This document shows positions 1 to 7,339 of a stretch of DNA of 11,627 nucleotides, in pieces; positions within the stretch are counted from its first letter, which is position 1, and the number at the start of each line of letters is the position of its first letter. The notes under the pieces were generated by a model. The model was not told the origin of the DNA, did no database searches, and saw nothing but the letters and a program-made list of their open reading frames with translations. Source of the DNA: Candidatus Peregrinibacteria bacterium (GTDB taxonomy: Bacteria; Patescibacteriota; Gracilibacteria; Peribacterales; Peribacteraceae). Where the stretch lies: assembly GCA_016201685.1 (NCBI GenBank), contig JACQCJ010000073.1:1-11627 (forward strand). The letters are read 5' to 3'. A program made the position numbers and the translations under genes.

Positions 1-1019
1 AAAAGTTCGGCATGATGCTTTCGATCCTGCGCGGAGGAAGGCTCGCGAAGGGAAGCGAGCAAAAGCGACTGCGAGAGATGACAGGCATTCGAGACCGTGG
101 CGCGGACGGCGCCGGCGGTTTTATCTTCCATCACGCGCGCGACGTCCTTGGTGAGACCTTTCACTCCGTAGATGAGGAATCCAACGCGCAATCCCCACGC
201 GTAATCTTCTTTCGAGCAGCCATCGATCTTCACCGCGATGACCCGCTCGTGGAGATCGGCGAGTAAGGAGAAGAGCGACTCGGGATAGACATCCTCCTCG
301 TACGTGAGACCGAAGTACGCATCATCGAGCAAGACGATGAGCGTGTTGCCACGCTCAGCACTCTCACGAAAAACTTCGACAATAGACTTCGCCTCATGCC
401 GAAGCGGCGAATAGCCAGTCGGATTGTTCGGAAAATTCAAGAGAATGATCAGCTTTCCCGAACGAGATTCCAAATGAGATCGCAATCCATCGAGATTGAA
501 TCCGTCGTTCGTGAAGAGCGGAAACTCCATCAGTTTCGCCCCGTACGTCTCCTCGAAGAGAAGTCCGTAATTGTCCCAGTGGGGATCGGGCACGATGACC
601 GCATCGTCTTCGTCCGCGAAGAGGTAACCGGCAATGCTGAGCGAGTGCGTGAGACCCGCCGTCACGACGGGAAGCGTGAAGCTCGACGCGGGCAGCGATG
701 GATTTTTCGTGCGAAGGTCTTCGCTCCACGCCGACCGGAGTTCTGCGAGACCGAAGCCAGGAGCGTAGGGAAAGACCAACGCCGGTGGAAGTTGAAGCCT
801 GCTCGCGATCGAGGAAAGGTGGAGCGGCACTCCATCATCCCCCACGCCAATGCCGATCGTCGCGTTGATCGGTTTTCCCTTGGCTTCGGCGGTTTGCCCG
901 AGGATCCCCGCGTGCGGGAAGTAGATGGATCGTCCGCGCTTGGAAAGAGCGGCGAGCAACGAAGGATGTTGCGTTCGGAGAATATCGTTGAGTTCGGATG
1001 CGTGTGAAGAAACCGGCAT
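1..1019 (-). CDS. PLP-dependent class I/II aminotransferase, C-terminus cut by window edge
   Basis: The reading frame is open from an ATG at 1019 to the window edge (about 339 codons), so the C-terminal small domain is missing. The fold-type I aminotransferase signature is clear: the strand and turn NFPNNPTGY, which contains the substrate and cofactor contact Asn-Pro, then VLLDDAYFGL with the Asp that pairs with the PLP ring nitrogen and the Tyr that contacts the cofactor, then the Schiff-base Lys in DGCSKEDYAWGLRVGF. The N-terminal part contains GIGVGDDGVPLHL, matching the usual substrate-loop region. The family moves an amino group between an amino acid and 2-oxoglutarate or a similar acceptor. 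The substrate cannot be read from the sequence; aspartate or a related amino acid is possible. The start has no Shine-Dalgarno sequence. It is divergent from the glucan cluster and has no evident functional link to it. Confidence 0.88.
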   Translation of the reverse strand, partial: MPVSSHASELNDILRTQHPSLLAALSKRGRSIYFPHAGILGQTAEAKGKPINATIGIGVGDDGVPLHLSSIASRLQLPPALVFPYAPGFGLAELRSAWSEDLRTKNPSLPASSFTLPVVTAGLTHSLSIAGYLFADEDDAVIVPDPHWDNYGLLFEETYGAKLMEFPLFTNDGFNLDGLRSHLESRSGKLIILLNFPNNPTGYSPLRHEAKSIVEVFRESAERGNTLIVLLDDAYFGLTYEEDVYPESLFSLLADLHERVIAVKIDGCSKEDYAWGLRVGFLIYGVKGLTKDVARVMEDKTAGAVRATVSNACHLSQSLLLASLREPSSAQDRKHHAEL

Positions 1020-1116
1020 GCACCGGAAGCGTACGCGATGGATCGTCGATGACCAAAATCCGGGGGCGGCGAAGTCGGAGATACTTCGAAGAATCTCGGA
1101 GAACAGCCAAAAAACT

Positions 1117-1146
1117 CTGGCACAGAAAGCCATTTTCCGGTATACT
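1117..1146 (+). promoter_or_regulatory. Candidate promoter for the glucan cluster
   Basis: TATACT at 1141-1146 matches the -10 consensus at five of six positions. CTGGCA at 1117-1122, 18 bases upstream, is a weak -35. It is the best promoter candidate in the 231-base divergent gap between the aminotransferase and the glycosyltransferase. Transcription would begin near 1153. Confidence 0.4.
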
Positions 1147-1156
1147 CATGAGATTT

Positions 1157-1176
1157 TCCCGAGCCTGCGTTCGGGA
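1157..1176 (+). other. Short hairpin in the putative 5' leader
   Basis: TCCCGA and TCGGGA form a perfect 6-bp stem around an 8-base loop. It lies a few bases after the predicted transcription start and before the TTG start of the glycosyltransferase. It could be a leader hairpin that affects stability or translation. It could also be chance within formerly coding DNA, because the three frames here look like fragments of a missing N-terminus. Confidence 0.35.
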
Positions 1177-1250
1177 GATACAAACACGCACAAAACGCGC
1201 ACGAGGGAGGCGATGGCGTCACGGTAATCTCGCCGACCGAGGAGCAGAAG

Positions 1251-2294
1251 TTGCTCTCACTCCTGAGTGTCCGCAGCAAGCTCCAGCCGTACGACACCTT
1301 CTCCGACTACAGCGCTCGGGCCAAGGCCGAGATCATCTCGCTCCCTCGCAATGCGCAAGAACTCTACGGCGAGAACCTCGGGGAAGCGGTGGAACAGTTC
1401 ACACAGCTCAGCGTCGAGATGACCAAAGACGTGAACCCGGACGTGATCCACTGCCACGATTGGATGACGTTTGAAGCGGGAATCCGCACCTCTCGGCATA
1501 AGCGAAAGCCCCTCGTCGCCCACATCCACGCAACCGAGCTCGACCGCACGGACTTCCATCCCAATGAATGGATCACAGCCCGGGAACGCGGCGGGCTTTT
1601 GGCGGCGGACAAAGTGATCGCCGTGAGCGGGTACACCAAGAACATGCTCATGCGGCACTATGGAATCCCCGGAGACAAGGTCGCGGTGGTTCACAACGGC
1701 CATGACCGCGAACATTTCCCCGTGCAGAGCGTACTGCAAAATCCACTCACGCAGGAGAGGAATCCCTTCATCCTCTTCCTGGGACGCCTCACGGTGCAGA
1801 AGAATCCGTGGCAATTCTTGGAGATGGCCAAGCGCGTCCACGATCTGCGGCCGGATGTTCGCTTCGTGATGGCCGGGGACGGGCCGATGCTCGGAACCTT
1901 GATCGATCGAGCGTGCGAGCTTGGGCTGCACGACTGCATGACCTTCGCCGGCAAAGCGAACAGGGAGGAGGTGCGGAGCCTCTTCGCCGCAGCGAGCTGC
2001 TTCGTGATGCCGTCGCTCTCCGAGCCCTTCGGTCTCGTGGCGCTCGAGGCGATCGAGCACGGCACGCCGGTGATCCTGAGCAAGCAATCGGGAGCCGCCG
2101 AAGTGATCCAGCACGCCTTCACGATCGACGCCTGGGACAGCGAGAAAATGGCCGATTGTGTCCTCACGATCCTGCGCGAAGAGCCGCTCGCGCGGCAATT
2201 GCGCTCCGAAGCCCCCCACATCCTCCGGCGGCTCACGTGGCAGAACCAAGCCGGAAACGTCCGGTCGATTTACCAAAACCTGATCACGGGTTGA
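1251..2294 (+). CDS. GT4 glycosyltransferase, glycogen-synthase-like, N-terminus incomplete
   Basis: A GT-B glycosyltransferase of family GT4 (347 codons from a TTG). The N-terminal domain shows DVIHCHDWMTF and HIHATELDRTDF, typical of archaeal and CPR-type glycogen/starch synthase-like enzymes. The C-terminal donor domain shows FLGRLTVQKN with the phosphate-binding Arg and Lys, then AGDGP, then SLSEPFGLVALEA with the conserved E-x7-E pair, then KQSGAAEV. The likely role is extending an alpha-1,4-glucan from a nucleotide sugar. The TTG is chosen because GAGGAG lies six bases upstream at 1239-1244 and no ATG, GTG or other TTG is in frame between the stop at 1149 and 1251. The same frame upstream still reads GDGVTVISPTEEQ, which looks like the second Rossmann strand, and the usual glycine-rich first loop is absent. 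The protein is thus short at its N-terminus. It leads a cluster with the GH57 and GH15 genes. Confidence 0.82.
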   Translation: MLSLLSVRSKLQPYDTFSDYSARAKAEIISLPRNAQELYGENLGEAVEQFTQLSVEMTKDVNPDVIHCHDWMTFEAGIRTSRHKRKPLVAHIHATELDRTDFHPNEWITARERGGLLAADKVIAVSGYTKNMLMRHYGIPGDKVAVVHNGHDREHFPVQSVLQNPLTQERNPFILFLGRLTVQKNPWQFLEMAKRVHDLRPDVRFVMAGDGPMLGTLIDRACELGLHDCMTFAGKANREEVRSLFAAASCFVMPSLSEPFGLVALEAIEHGTPVILSKQSGAAEVIQHAFTIDAWDSEKMADCVLTILREEPLARQLRSEAPHILRRLTWQNQAGNVRSIYQNLITG

Positions 2295-2400
2295 TTGGTT
2301 TATTGGTTTCTTCGTTTTCTGGATTGAACATTCATTCGCAACTCGCCATTCGCCACTCGCAATTTCCCCCTCATAAACCAATCAACAAATCAACCAATAA
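2291..2400. repeat. Composite palindromic tandem-repeat island between GT4 and GH57
   Basis: A perfect 13-bp inverted repeat, TTGATTGGTTTAT at 2291-2303 and ATAAACCAATCAA at 2373-2385. Each arm is built of 8-base near-repeats: GATTGGTT, TATTGGTT, TCTTCGTT from 2293, and AACCAATC, AACAAATC, AACCAATA over 2376-2399. The loop holds a 7-base tandem array at 2334-2361 (ATTCGCA, ACTCGCC, ATTCGCC, ACTCGCA). It begins at the GT4 stop codon and ends about 16 bases before the GH57 ATG, filling the whole gap. Confidence 0.85.
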
Positions 2401-2416
2401 ACTTCCCCGATCTTCT

Positions 2417-3769
2417 ATGACTCCCTCCATCACCTTCTACTTCCAAGTTCATCAGCCCTACCGTCTGCGCGATCTGCGCATCACCGAGATCGGGAAGGGT
2501 GATGCGAATTACTTCGATGCCGAGAAGAATCGTAGCGTCTTCCGCAAAGTCGCCGAGAAGTGCTACCTGCCGGCAAATCGCCTGATGCTCGAGCTCCTGG
2601 AGCGCTACCCGAATTTCCGCATCGCGTACTCGCTCTCCGGGGTCTTTCTCGAACAGTGCGAGGAGTACGGGCAGGACGTCCTGGCGAGCTTCCGCGTGCT
2701 TGCGAAAACGGGTCGGGTCGAGTTCCTCGGCGAGACGTACTACCACTCGCTCTCGTGCCTCAAGTCGCTCAAGGATTTCTGCAAGCAAGTGCGCATGCAT
2801 ACTCTGGCGATCAAGCGGCACTTCGGGCAGCGACCGACGATCTTCCGCAACACCGAATTGATCTACCGAAACGAGCTCGCATTGATCGCTCGGGTACTCG
2901 GTTTCCGCGGCATTCTCGCCGAAGGCGCCGACCGGCTGCTCGGGAACCGCAGCGCCAATGAACCGTTTGTCCCTCCCGATTTCCCGCTGCGCCCCGAGCA
3001 GGAGCAGACCATCAATCGGGAACGGTGGATGCCTCCTTCTGATTCCATGCACATCCTCTTGAAGAACTACCGTCTCTCCGATGATGTCGCGTTCCGCTTC
3101 TCGGATCGGTCGTGGGTGGGCTATCCGCTCCATGCCGACACGTTCACCGATTGGTTGATGACAGCCGGCGGTCACAGCATCAATCTCTTCATGGACTACG
3201 AGACCTTCGGCGAGCACCAGTGGGAAGACACGGGAATTTTCGAATTCTTGCGCGCGTTGCCACGAATCTGGGACAAGCGCGGGATTGCGACGACAACGCC
3301 TTCGGAGGTAATTGCACGGTGGACCGGGACATCAGAGGTGTACGACGCGCACGACTTCATCTCCTGGGCCGATACCGAGCGCGATCTCTCCGCGTGGCAG
3401 GGCAATCGCATCCAGCAGGCTGCGCTCGATGCGCTGTACGGCCTCGAGGATCTGGTGGAACGAAGTCACAGCGAAGAACTCGCGAAAATCTGGGGGAGAT
3501 TGCAAACCTCGGATCATTTCTACTACATGTGCACCAAGTACTGGAACGACGGCGACGTGCACAAGTACTTCAGCCCGTACGACTCCCCGTACGAAGCGTA
3601 TAGGAGGTACAGCCATGCGCTGTGTGATCTGCGACAGCGGCTGGAAGCAAACGCCAAGTGCCAAGTGCCAACGAGCAAGAAAGAATTCAATCATCATTCT
3701 TCAAGATTCAATTGTTTTCTCCAGAAATTTCTTGGTTCCTGGGGCTTGGCCCTTGGCACTTCCGCCTGA
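2417..3769 (+). CDS. GH57 alpha-glucan hydrolase/transferase
   Basis: A 450-residue glycoside hydrolase of family GH57. The five conserved regions appear in order: FQVHQP (9-14), SGVFLEQ (74-80), the ETYYH segment (106-110), FRNTELIY (143-150) with Glu147 as expected nucleophile, MDYETFGEH (259-267) with Asp260 as expected acid/base, and a later TPSE. The family acts on alpha-1,4-glucans as alpha-amylase, 4-alpha-glucanotransferase or branching enzyme. The specificity cannot be fixed from the sequence, though the length fits the alpha-amylase/glucanotransferase type better than the longer branching enzymes. There is no signal peptide, so it is probably cytoplasmic. The ATG at 2417 begins exactly at the conserved first strand; no Shine-Dalgarno sequence is seen. 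The last ~37 residues are read from a palindromic element and are not expected to be part of the enzyme fold. Confidence 0.93.
   Translation: MTPSITFYFQVHQPYRLRDLRITEIGKGDANYFDAEKNRSVFRKVAEKCYLPANRLMLELLERYPNFRIAYSLSGVFLEQCEEYGQDVLASFRVLAKTGRVEFLGETYYHSLSCLKSLKDFCKQVRMHTLAIKRHFGQRPTIFRNTELIYRNELALIARVLGFRGILAEGADRLLGNRSANEPFVPPDFPLRPEQEQTINRERWMPPSDSMHILLKNYRLSDDVAFRFSDRSWVGYPLHADTFTDWLMTAGGHSINLFMDYETFGEHQWEDTGIFEFLRALPRIWDKRGIATTTPSEVIARWTGTSEVYDAHDFISWADTERDLSAWQGNRIQQAALDALYGLEDLVERSHSEELAKIWGRLQTSDHFYYMCTKYWNDGDVHKYFSPYDSPYEAYRRYSHALCDLRQRLEANAKCQVPTSKKEFNHHSSRFNCFLQKFLGSWGLALGTSA
3656..3761. repeat. Palindromic element overlapping the GH57 3' end
   Basis: AAGTGCCAAGTGCCAA at 3656-3671 and TTGGCCCTTGGCACTT at 3746-3761 are inverted with 15 of 16 bases matching. 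The ~74-base interior is AT-rich, unlike the surrounding genes. The left arm is itself a 7-base tandem (AAGTGCC twice). The GH57 reading frame runs through it and stops just past the right arm; the GH15 start lies nine bases beyond. Confidence 0.8.
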
Positions 3770-3770
3770 T

Positions 3771-5846
3771 ATGCCTCGTTCCCTCGTCCTCGGCAACAGT
3801 CACATGCTCGCCACGTTCGACGAGACGCTCCAGATGCGAGACCTGTACTACCCGTACGTGGGCATGGAAGACCAGACGACGTACGGACACATGCACCGTA
3901 TCGGCGTGCTCGTGGAAGGACGAGGATTCTCGTGGCTCGGCGACGGCTCGTGGCGCGTGACGCCGAGCTACACCCCGGAGACGCTCGTGGGAAATTCGAC
4001 ACTCAAGAATGACCGGTTGGGACTCGTGATCACCGCGTTCGATTACGTCCACCCCGTCCACAATATGCTGCTGCGTCACTTCCGCATACGATCGACGGAC
4101 GGCGCCGAGCACGTGCGCATCTTCTTCAACCACAACTTCTACATCTACGGCGACAAGCAGAAGGACACGGCCTTCTACGAACCCTACACGAACTGCATCG
4201 TCCACTACCGTCAATCGCGCTACTTCCTCGTCGGCGGGACGACGGACCGGCCCACCGAGTGCGTCACGGGCGTGGATGGCGGCCGCTACGAATCCGTACT
4301 GCGGAGCATGCAGCATCTCAAAACGTGCGGCATCTCCTCGTTCAACGTGGGCAAGGCCGATTATCGCGGTCTCGAGGGAACGTGGAAGGATGCGGAAGAC
4401 GGCGATCTCAACAGAAATCCCATCGAGCAGGGATCGGTCGATTCGACCGTGGGCATCCATTGCGCGCTGGAAGCAGACAAGGAAACGGAAGTGGTCCTGT
4501 GGCTGTGCCTCGGGAAGACGCTGAATGACGTCCTGCGCCTACAGCAGATCGTGCTCGACGACACTCCCGAGCGCTTGCTGCGTCACTGCCACAACTACTG
4601 GAAGAGCTGGGTGAATAAAACCCAATGGAACTTCGGCTCGCTCTCGCCGCAGCTGATCGAGCTCTTCAAGCGGAGCCTCCTCCTCATTCGCACGCACATC
4701 GATAAGAACGGCGGCGTGATCGCGGCGGCGGACTCTGACATCATGGCGTTCAACCGCGATACCTACACCTACGTGTGGCCCCGTGACGGCGCGTTCGTCT
4801 CCCTCGCGCTTGACCAGGCCGGCTACCAGGAGGTGACGCGCGAGTTCTTCCGCTTCTGCTGCCGCATCCAAGCCCCCGACGGTTACCTTCTCCACAAATA
4901 CAATCCCGATGGATCGCTCGGCTCTTCATGGCACCCGTGGTTCCGCAACGGCGAGGCCCAGCTTCCGATCCAGGAGGATGAGACGGCGCTCGTGATCCAC
5001 GCGCTGTGGAAGCACTTCCAGAGCACCAACGACTTTGAATTCTTGCAGGAGATGTACGAGAACTTCGTGCGGAAGGGATCGAACTTCCTCTGCGACTTCC
5101 GGGAGGAGAAGACAGGTCTGCCGCTCCCCAGCTACGATCCGTGGGAGGAGCATCGCGGCATCTTCACCTACACCACGGCATCGACCATCGCCGGCCTCCA
5201 TGCCTCAGCACGCATCTGTCACGTCCTCGGGCATCATCAGCATTCGGAGATCTACGAAGCGGCCGCGGACCAGATGCGCCAGGCGCTCCTCTTCCATCTG
5301 TTTGATGAAGGAACGCAGCGCTTCCTCAAGAAGATCAAGCGCAAGGACGGCCAGACGACCGAGCGGGATCTGACCCCCGATGCGAGCATCGCGATGATCT
5401 GGATCCTCGGCGTCCTCCCCGTCGATGACCCGCGCGTGCTCTCCACCATGCGCCAACTGACCGAGCAGCTGAGCCTCAAAACCGGGATCAAAGGCTTCGC
5501 GCGCTACCCGGGCGACCGCTACCAGGAAGTCGTCCCCATCGGCGGCGATATTCCCGGCAACCCCTGGATCATCACCACCCTCTGGTTCGCGCAGTGGCAG
5601 ATCGCGACGGCGAAAACTTCGGACGACTTGTCGGGCGCCAAGAGCATCCTCGAGTGGGTGCTGCGCTGCGCCTCCCCCAGCGGCATCCTCCCCGAGCAGA
5701 TGCACCCCCTCACGGGCGCTCCCCTCTCCGTGGCTCCGCTCACGTGGAGTCATTCGACATTCGTCGAAACCGTCATCCAGTATTTGAACAAAGAGCGCAG
5801 TCTCCTGGGGCAGGAGATCTACACGAAGATGGGGGGCGGGAATTGA
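3771..5846 (+). CDS. GH15 glucoamylase-like glycoside hydrolase
   Basis: A 691-residue family GH15 enzyme of the bacterial/archaeal type. Residues about 1-270 form the N-terminal beta-sandwich domain (LGNSHMLATFD, RDLYYPYVG). Residues about 290-680 form the (alpha/alpha)6 barrel with YVWPRDGAF (334-342), SSWHPW (385-390), QEDETAL (401-407), SYDPWEEHRG with Glu459 as expected acid, and ILPEQ with Glu642 as expected base, followed by PLSVAPLTWSH. These enzymes release glucose from non-reducing ends of alpha-glucans. There is no signal peptide, which favours an intracellular role on stored glycogen or maltodextrin. It follows the GH57 stop with one intervening base, so the two are almost certainly cotranscribed. 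An upstream extension of the same frame exists but is a shadow of GH57: the ATG at 3771 precisely precedes the conserved LGNSHMLATFD. No Shine-Dalgarno sequence is visible. Confidence 0.95.
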   Translation: MPRSLVLGNSHMLATFDETLQMRDLYYPYVGMEDQTTYGHMHRIGVLVEGRGFSWLGDGSWRVTPSYTPETLVGNSTLKNDRLGLVITAFDYVHPVHNMLLRHFRIRSTDGAEHVRIFFNHNFYIYGDKQKDTAFYEPYTNCIVHYRQSRYFLVGGTTDRPTECVTGVDGGRYESVLRSMQHLKTCGISSFNVGKADYRGLEGTWKDAEDGDLNRNPIEQGSVDSTVGIHCALEADKETEVVLWLCLGKTLNDVLRLQQIVLDDTPERLLRHCHNYWKSWVNKTQWNFGSLSPQLIELFKRSLLLIRTHIDKNGGVIAAADSDIMAFNRDTYTYVWPRDGAFVSLALDQAGYQEVTREFFRFCCRIQAPDGYLLHKYNPDGSLGSSWHPWFRNGEAQLPIQEDETALVIHALWKHFQSTNDFEFLQEMYENFVRKGSNFLCDFREEKTGLPLPSYDPWEEHRGIFTYTTASTIAGLHASARICHVLGHHQHSEIYEAAADQMRQALLFHLFDEGTQRFLKKIKRKDGQTTERDLTPDASIAMIWILGVLPVDDPRVLSTMRQLTEQLSLKTGIKGFARYPGDRYQEVVPIGGDIPGNPWIITTLWFAQWQIATAKTSDDLSGAKSILEWVLRCASPSGILPEQMHPLTGAPLSVAPLTWSHSTFVETVIQYLNKERSLLGQEIYTKMGGGN

Positions 5847-5860
5847 ACAATACTTTCTCC

Positions 5861-6388
5861 TCAGATGAGTTCGGAGGGACTGCTTTTCAATGAGTCATCA
5901 AGGATTTTCAATAAAGTTGTAACGCGATCGATATAGCCGAGTTTGATGTAGAATTCGTGCGCACCGAGGTTTGGCGCAAAACAGTCCACGTGGCATCCCT
6001 TGCAGCCGGCCTCCTGAAAGTACTGCTCTATCGCACACATAAGACCGAGACCAACTTGTTTTCTCCTATAGGATGGATGGACGTAGAGTTCGAGTATCTT
6101 GCCATCCTTCGAAGGATATGCCTCCAGATCATCATCAACGGCATTTCCTGGAATGATTCCTGCAATGCATCCGACAATCTTCTCATTGTCATCTGCAAGG
6201 TACATGGTCCCATTTTTGCTTTGGATTTTCTCAAGCAGTCTCTGCACGTATGCCTCTCCATTATAATCCTCTGCAAACCGGATTCTCCTAAGAGGATCGA
6301 GTGAAGCAATGTGTTGCTGCAATTCACTGAGACAAGCTACGAGAGCTGCTTTGTCCGCTTCTCGATACTGTCGAATCTTTACTGCCAT
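5861..6388 (-). CDS. GNAT-family N-acetyltransferase
   Basis: A 175-residue single-domain GNAT protein. The start (VKIRQYREADKAAL) is the usual first strand and helix. The middle has GCIAGI, then LELYVHPSYRRKQVGLGLM, the motif A acetyl-CoA pyrophosphate loop, with Lys at the usual Gln/Arg position (K-Q-V-G-L-G). Near the end come CFAPNLGAHEFYIKLGY, the typical motif B segment. The family transfers an acetyl group from acetyl-CoA to an amine on a protein or small molecule; the acceptor is unknown. It is convergent with the GH15 gene (14 bases apart) and divergent from the exported-protein gene. The gene is visibly richer in A and T than its neighbours, with many AAA, ATA and TTG codons, suggesting a different origin or relaxed codon use. 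No Shine-Dalgarno sequence precedes the ATG. Confidence 0.92.
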   Translation of the reverse strand: MAVKIRQYREADKAALVACLSELQQHIASLDPLRRIRFAEDYNGEAYVQRLLEKIQSKNGTMYLADDNEKIVGCIAGIIPGNAVDDDLEAYPSKDGKILELYVHPSYRRKQVGLGLMCAIEQYFQEAGCKGCHVDCFAPNLGAHEFYIKLGYIDRVTTLLKILDDSLKSSPSELI

Positions 6389-6394
6389 GCTGCA

Positions 6395-6423
6395 ATGGTA
6401 GCGTTGACGTTTCTCTTCGTAAA
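6395..6423 (-). promoter_or_regulatory. Promoter for the GNAT gene, leaderless geometry
   Basis: On the minus strand, TTTACG (6418-6423) and TACCAT (6395-6400) are separated by 17 bases, each matching consensus at four of six positions. The -10 ends six bases before the ATG at 6388, so the transcript would start at or next to the start codon. Confidence 0.55.
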
Positions 6424-6434
6424 ACGCACTGAGG

Positions 6435-6440
6435 TATACT
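6435..6440 (+). promoter_or_regulatory. -10 element for the exported-protein gene, leaderless geometry
   Basis: TATACT matches the -10 consensus at five of six positions and ends seven bases before the ATG at 6448. No good -35 is seen at 16-18 bases; a TTGACG at 6404-6409 is too far away (25 bases). There is no Shine-Dalgarno sequence. Confidence 0.5.
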
Positions 6441-6447
6441 TTCCACC

Positions 6448-7308
6448 ATGCCCCGCCTCCGCCCCGTCCTCCTCTCCCTCACGCTCCTCTTGATCGTGAT
6501 CGGATGGGGCGTGGGCGTGCGCGCAACAGCGACCGGAAGCGGAACAGAGACAAACAAGATGATGACCGACACGGGCGCGCTGCTCCTCCAGTGGCAATCG
6601 CGCGTTGCGCGGACGAAGGATTTCTGGAACCGGGTGCTGGATGCGCAGGCGAAAGAGCAGCGTGAGAGGGGCGCCGTCGCGCGGTACGACAAGAAGCGCG
6701 CGGAGTTCCGCGCGCAGTGCAGGGACAAGATCCGTCGCGCAAACAGGGACACGAAGTTCCCGACGATCCAGCGGTGCTTCCGCGGGGAGATCACGCAAGA
6801 GAGAGCGCTCCTCCTGGCCCAAACGGGGTATCTCCATGACGCTCCGGGCATTCCCTCGGACGTGCGGCAGGCGCTCGGGAAGAAGATCGGCGCCCTCACG
6901 GATGCGCTCGGCACCGTCGTGAGCGCGGTGGACGCCGGCGTGTACACGGGGAGGGATGACCTGCTGGAAGCCCGCAATAATCTGCGCGATCGCTACCGGA
7001 ACATCGTCTGGGAAGGATGGACGCAGCTGCGCATCGAACGGCTCCTCACCTGGGTCGATTTCCTCCTCCTCGAGGCGCGCGACCAAGCCTCGGATGCACG
7101 TGATCCTTCTCCGTGGAACACGGCGACGCAGTGCCTGCTCACGGCGGAAGCTTCTCTCTACGACGCGCGAGCGCGCGTGATCGCAGGCACGGGCGCGTCC
7201 CTTCCAACAATCGCGACCTCTCTTCAGGAGTGCGCTGCACGAATGAAATTCGCGATACTGCCGATGTCCGCCTCCGGAGCGACGATGAGCAACTCAAGCT
7301 TACATTGA
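6448..7308 (+). CDS. Exported or membrane-anchored helical protein of unknown function
   Basis: A 286-residue protein I do not recognise. Residues 1-5 are basic (MPRLR), followed by a hydrophobic stretch of about 17 residues (LLSLTLLLIVIGWGVGV) and RATATG, which reads as a Sec signal peptide or N-terminal anchor with possible cleavage after ATA. There is no lipobox cysteine. The rest is rich in Arg, Ala, Glu, Leu and Gln, with long predicted helices (QWQSRVARTKDFWNRVLDAQ and beyond) and a few Cys (RAQCRDK, IQRCFRG, TQCLLTA, LQECAAR) that could form disulfides outside the membrane. It looks like a helical periplasmic or cell-surface protein. It precedes the metallopeptidase gene by a ~200-base repeat-rich gap, so cotranscription is uncertain. 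Confidence 0.72.
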   Translation: MPRLRPVLLSLTLLLIVIGWGVGVRATATGSGTETNKMMTDTGALLLQWQSRVARTKDFWNRVLDAQAKEQRERGAVARYDKKRAEFRAQCRDKIRRANRDTKFPTIQRCFRGEITQERALLLAQTGYLHDAPGIPSDVRQALGKKIGALTDALGTVVSAVDAGVYTGRDDLLEARNNLRDRYRNIVWEGWTQLRIERLLTWVDFLLLEARDQASDARDPSPWNTATQCLLTAEASLYDARARVIAGTGASLPTIATSLQECAARMKFAILPMSASGATMSNSSLH

Positions 7309-7339
7309 ACGAGCTCTCTGAAAAACAACGAGAGTATGT

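Noticed and set aside
396..1007. A 203-codon plus-strand frame in the aminotransferase region
   Set aside because: It is antisense to the aminotransferase, whose NPTG and PLP-Lys motifs are clear on the minus strand.
1020..1191. Minus-strand frame reading RILVIDD, like a response-regulator start
   Set aside because: It is out of frame with the aminotransferase, short, and lacks the rest of a receiver domain.
1257..2381. A 374-codon minus-strand frame opposite the glycosyltransferase
   Set aside because: The plus strand carries unambiguous GT4 motifs; long antisense frames are expected in GC-rich coding DNA.
2334..2399. Repeat island as a CRISPR array
   Set aside because: Units are 7-8 bases, contiguous and without spacers.
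1808..2416. Upstream extension of the GH57 frame
   Set aside because: It overlaps the GT4 gene out of frame; the ATG at 2417 fits the conserved GH57 start.
2390..3217. A 275-codon minus-strand frame opposite GH57
   Set aside because: GH57 catalytic motifs are on the plus strand and the antisense product has no recognisable feature.
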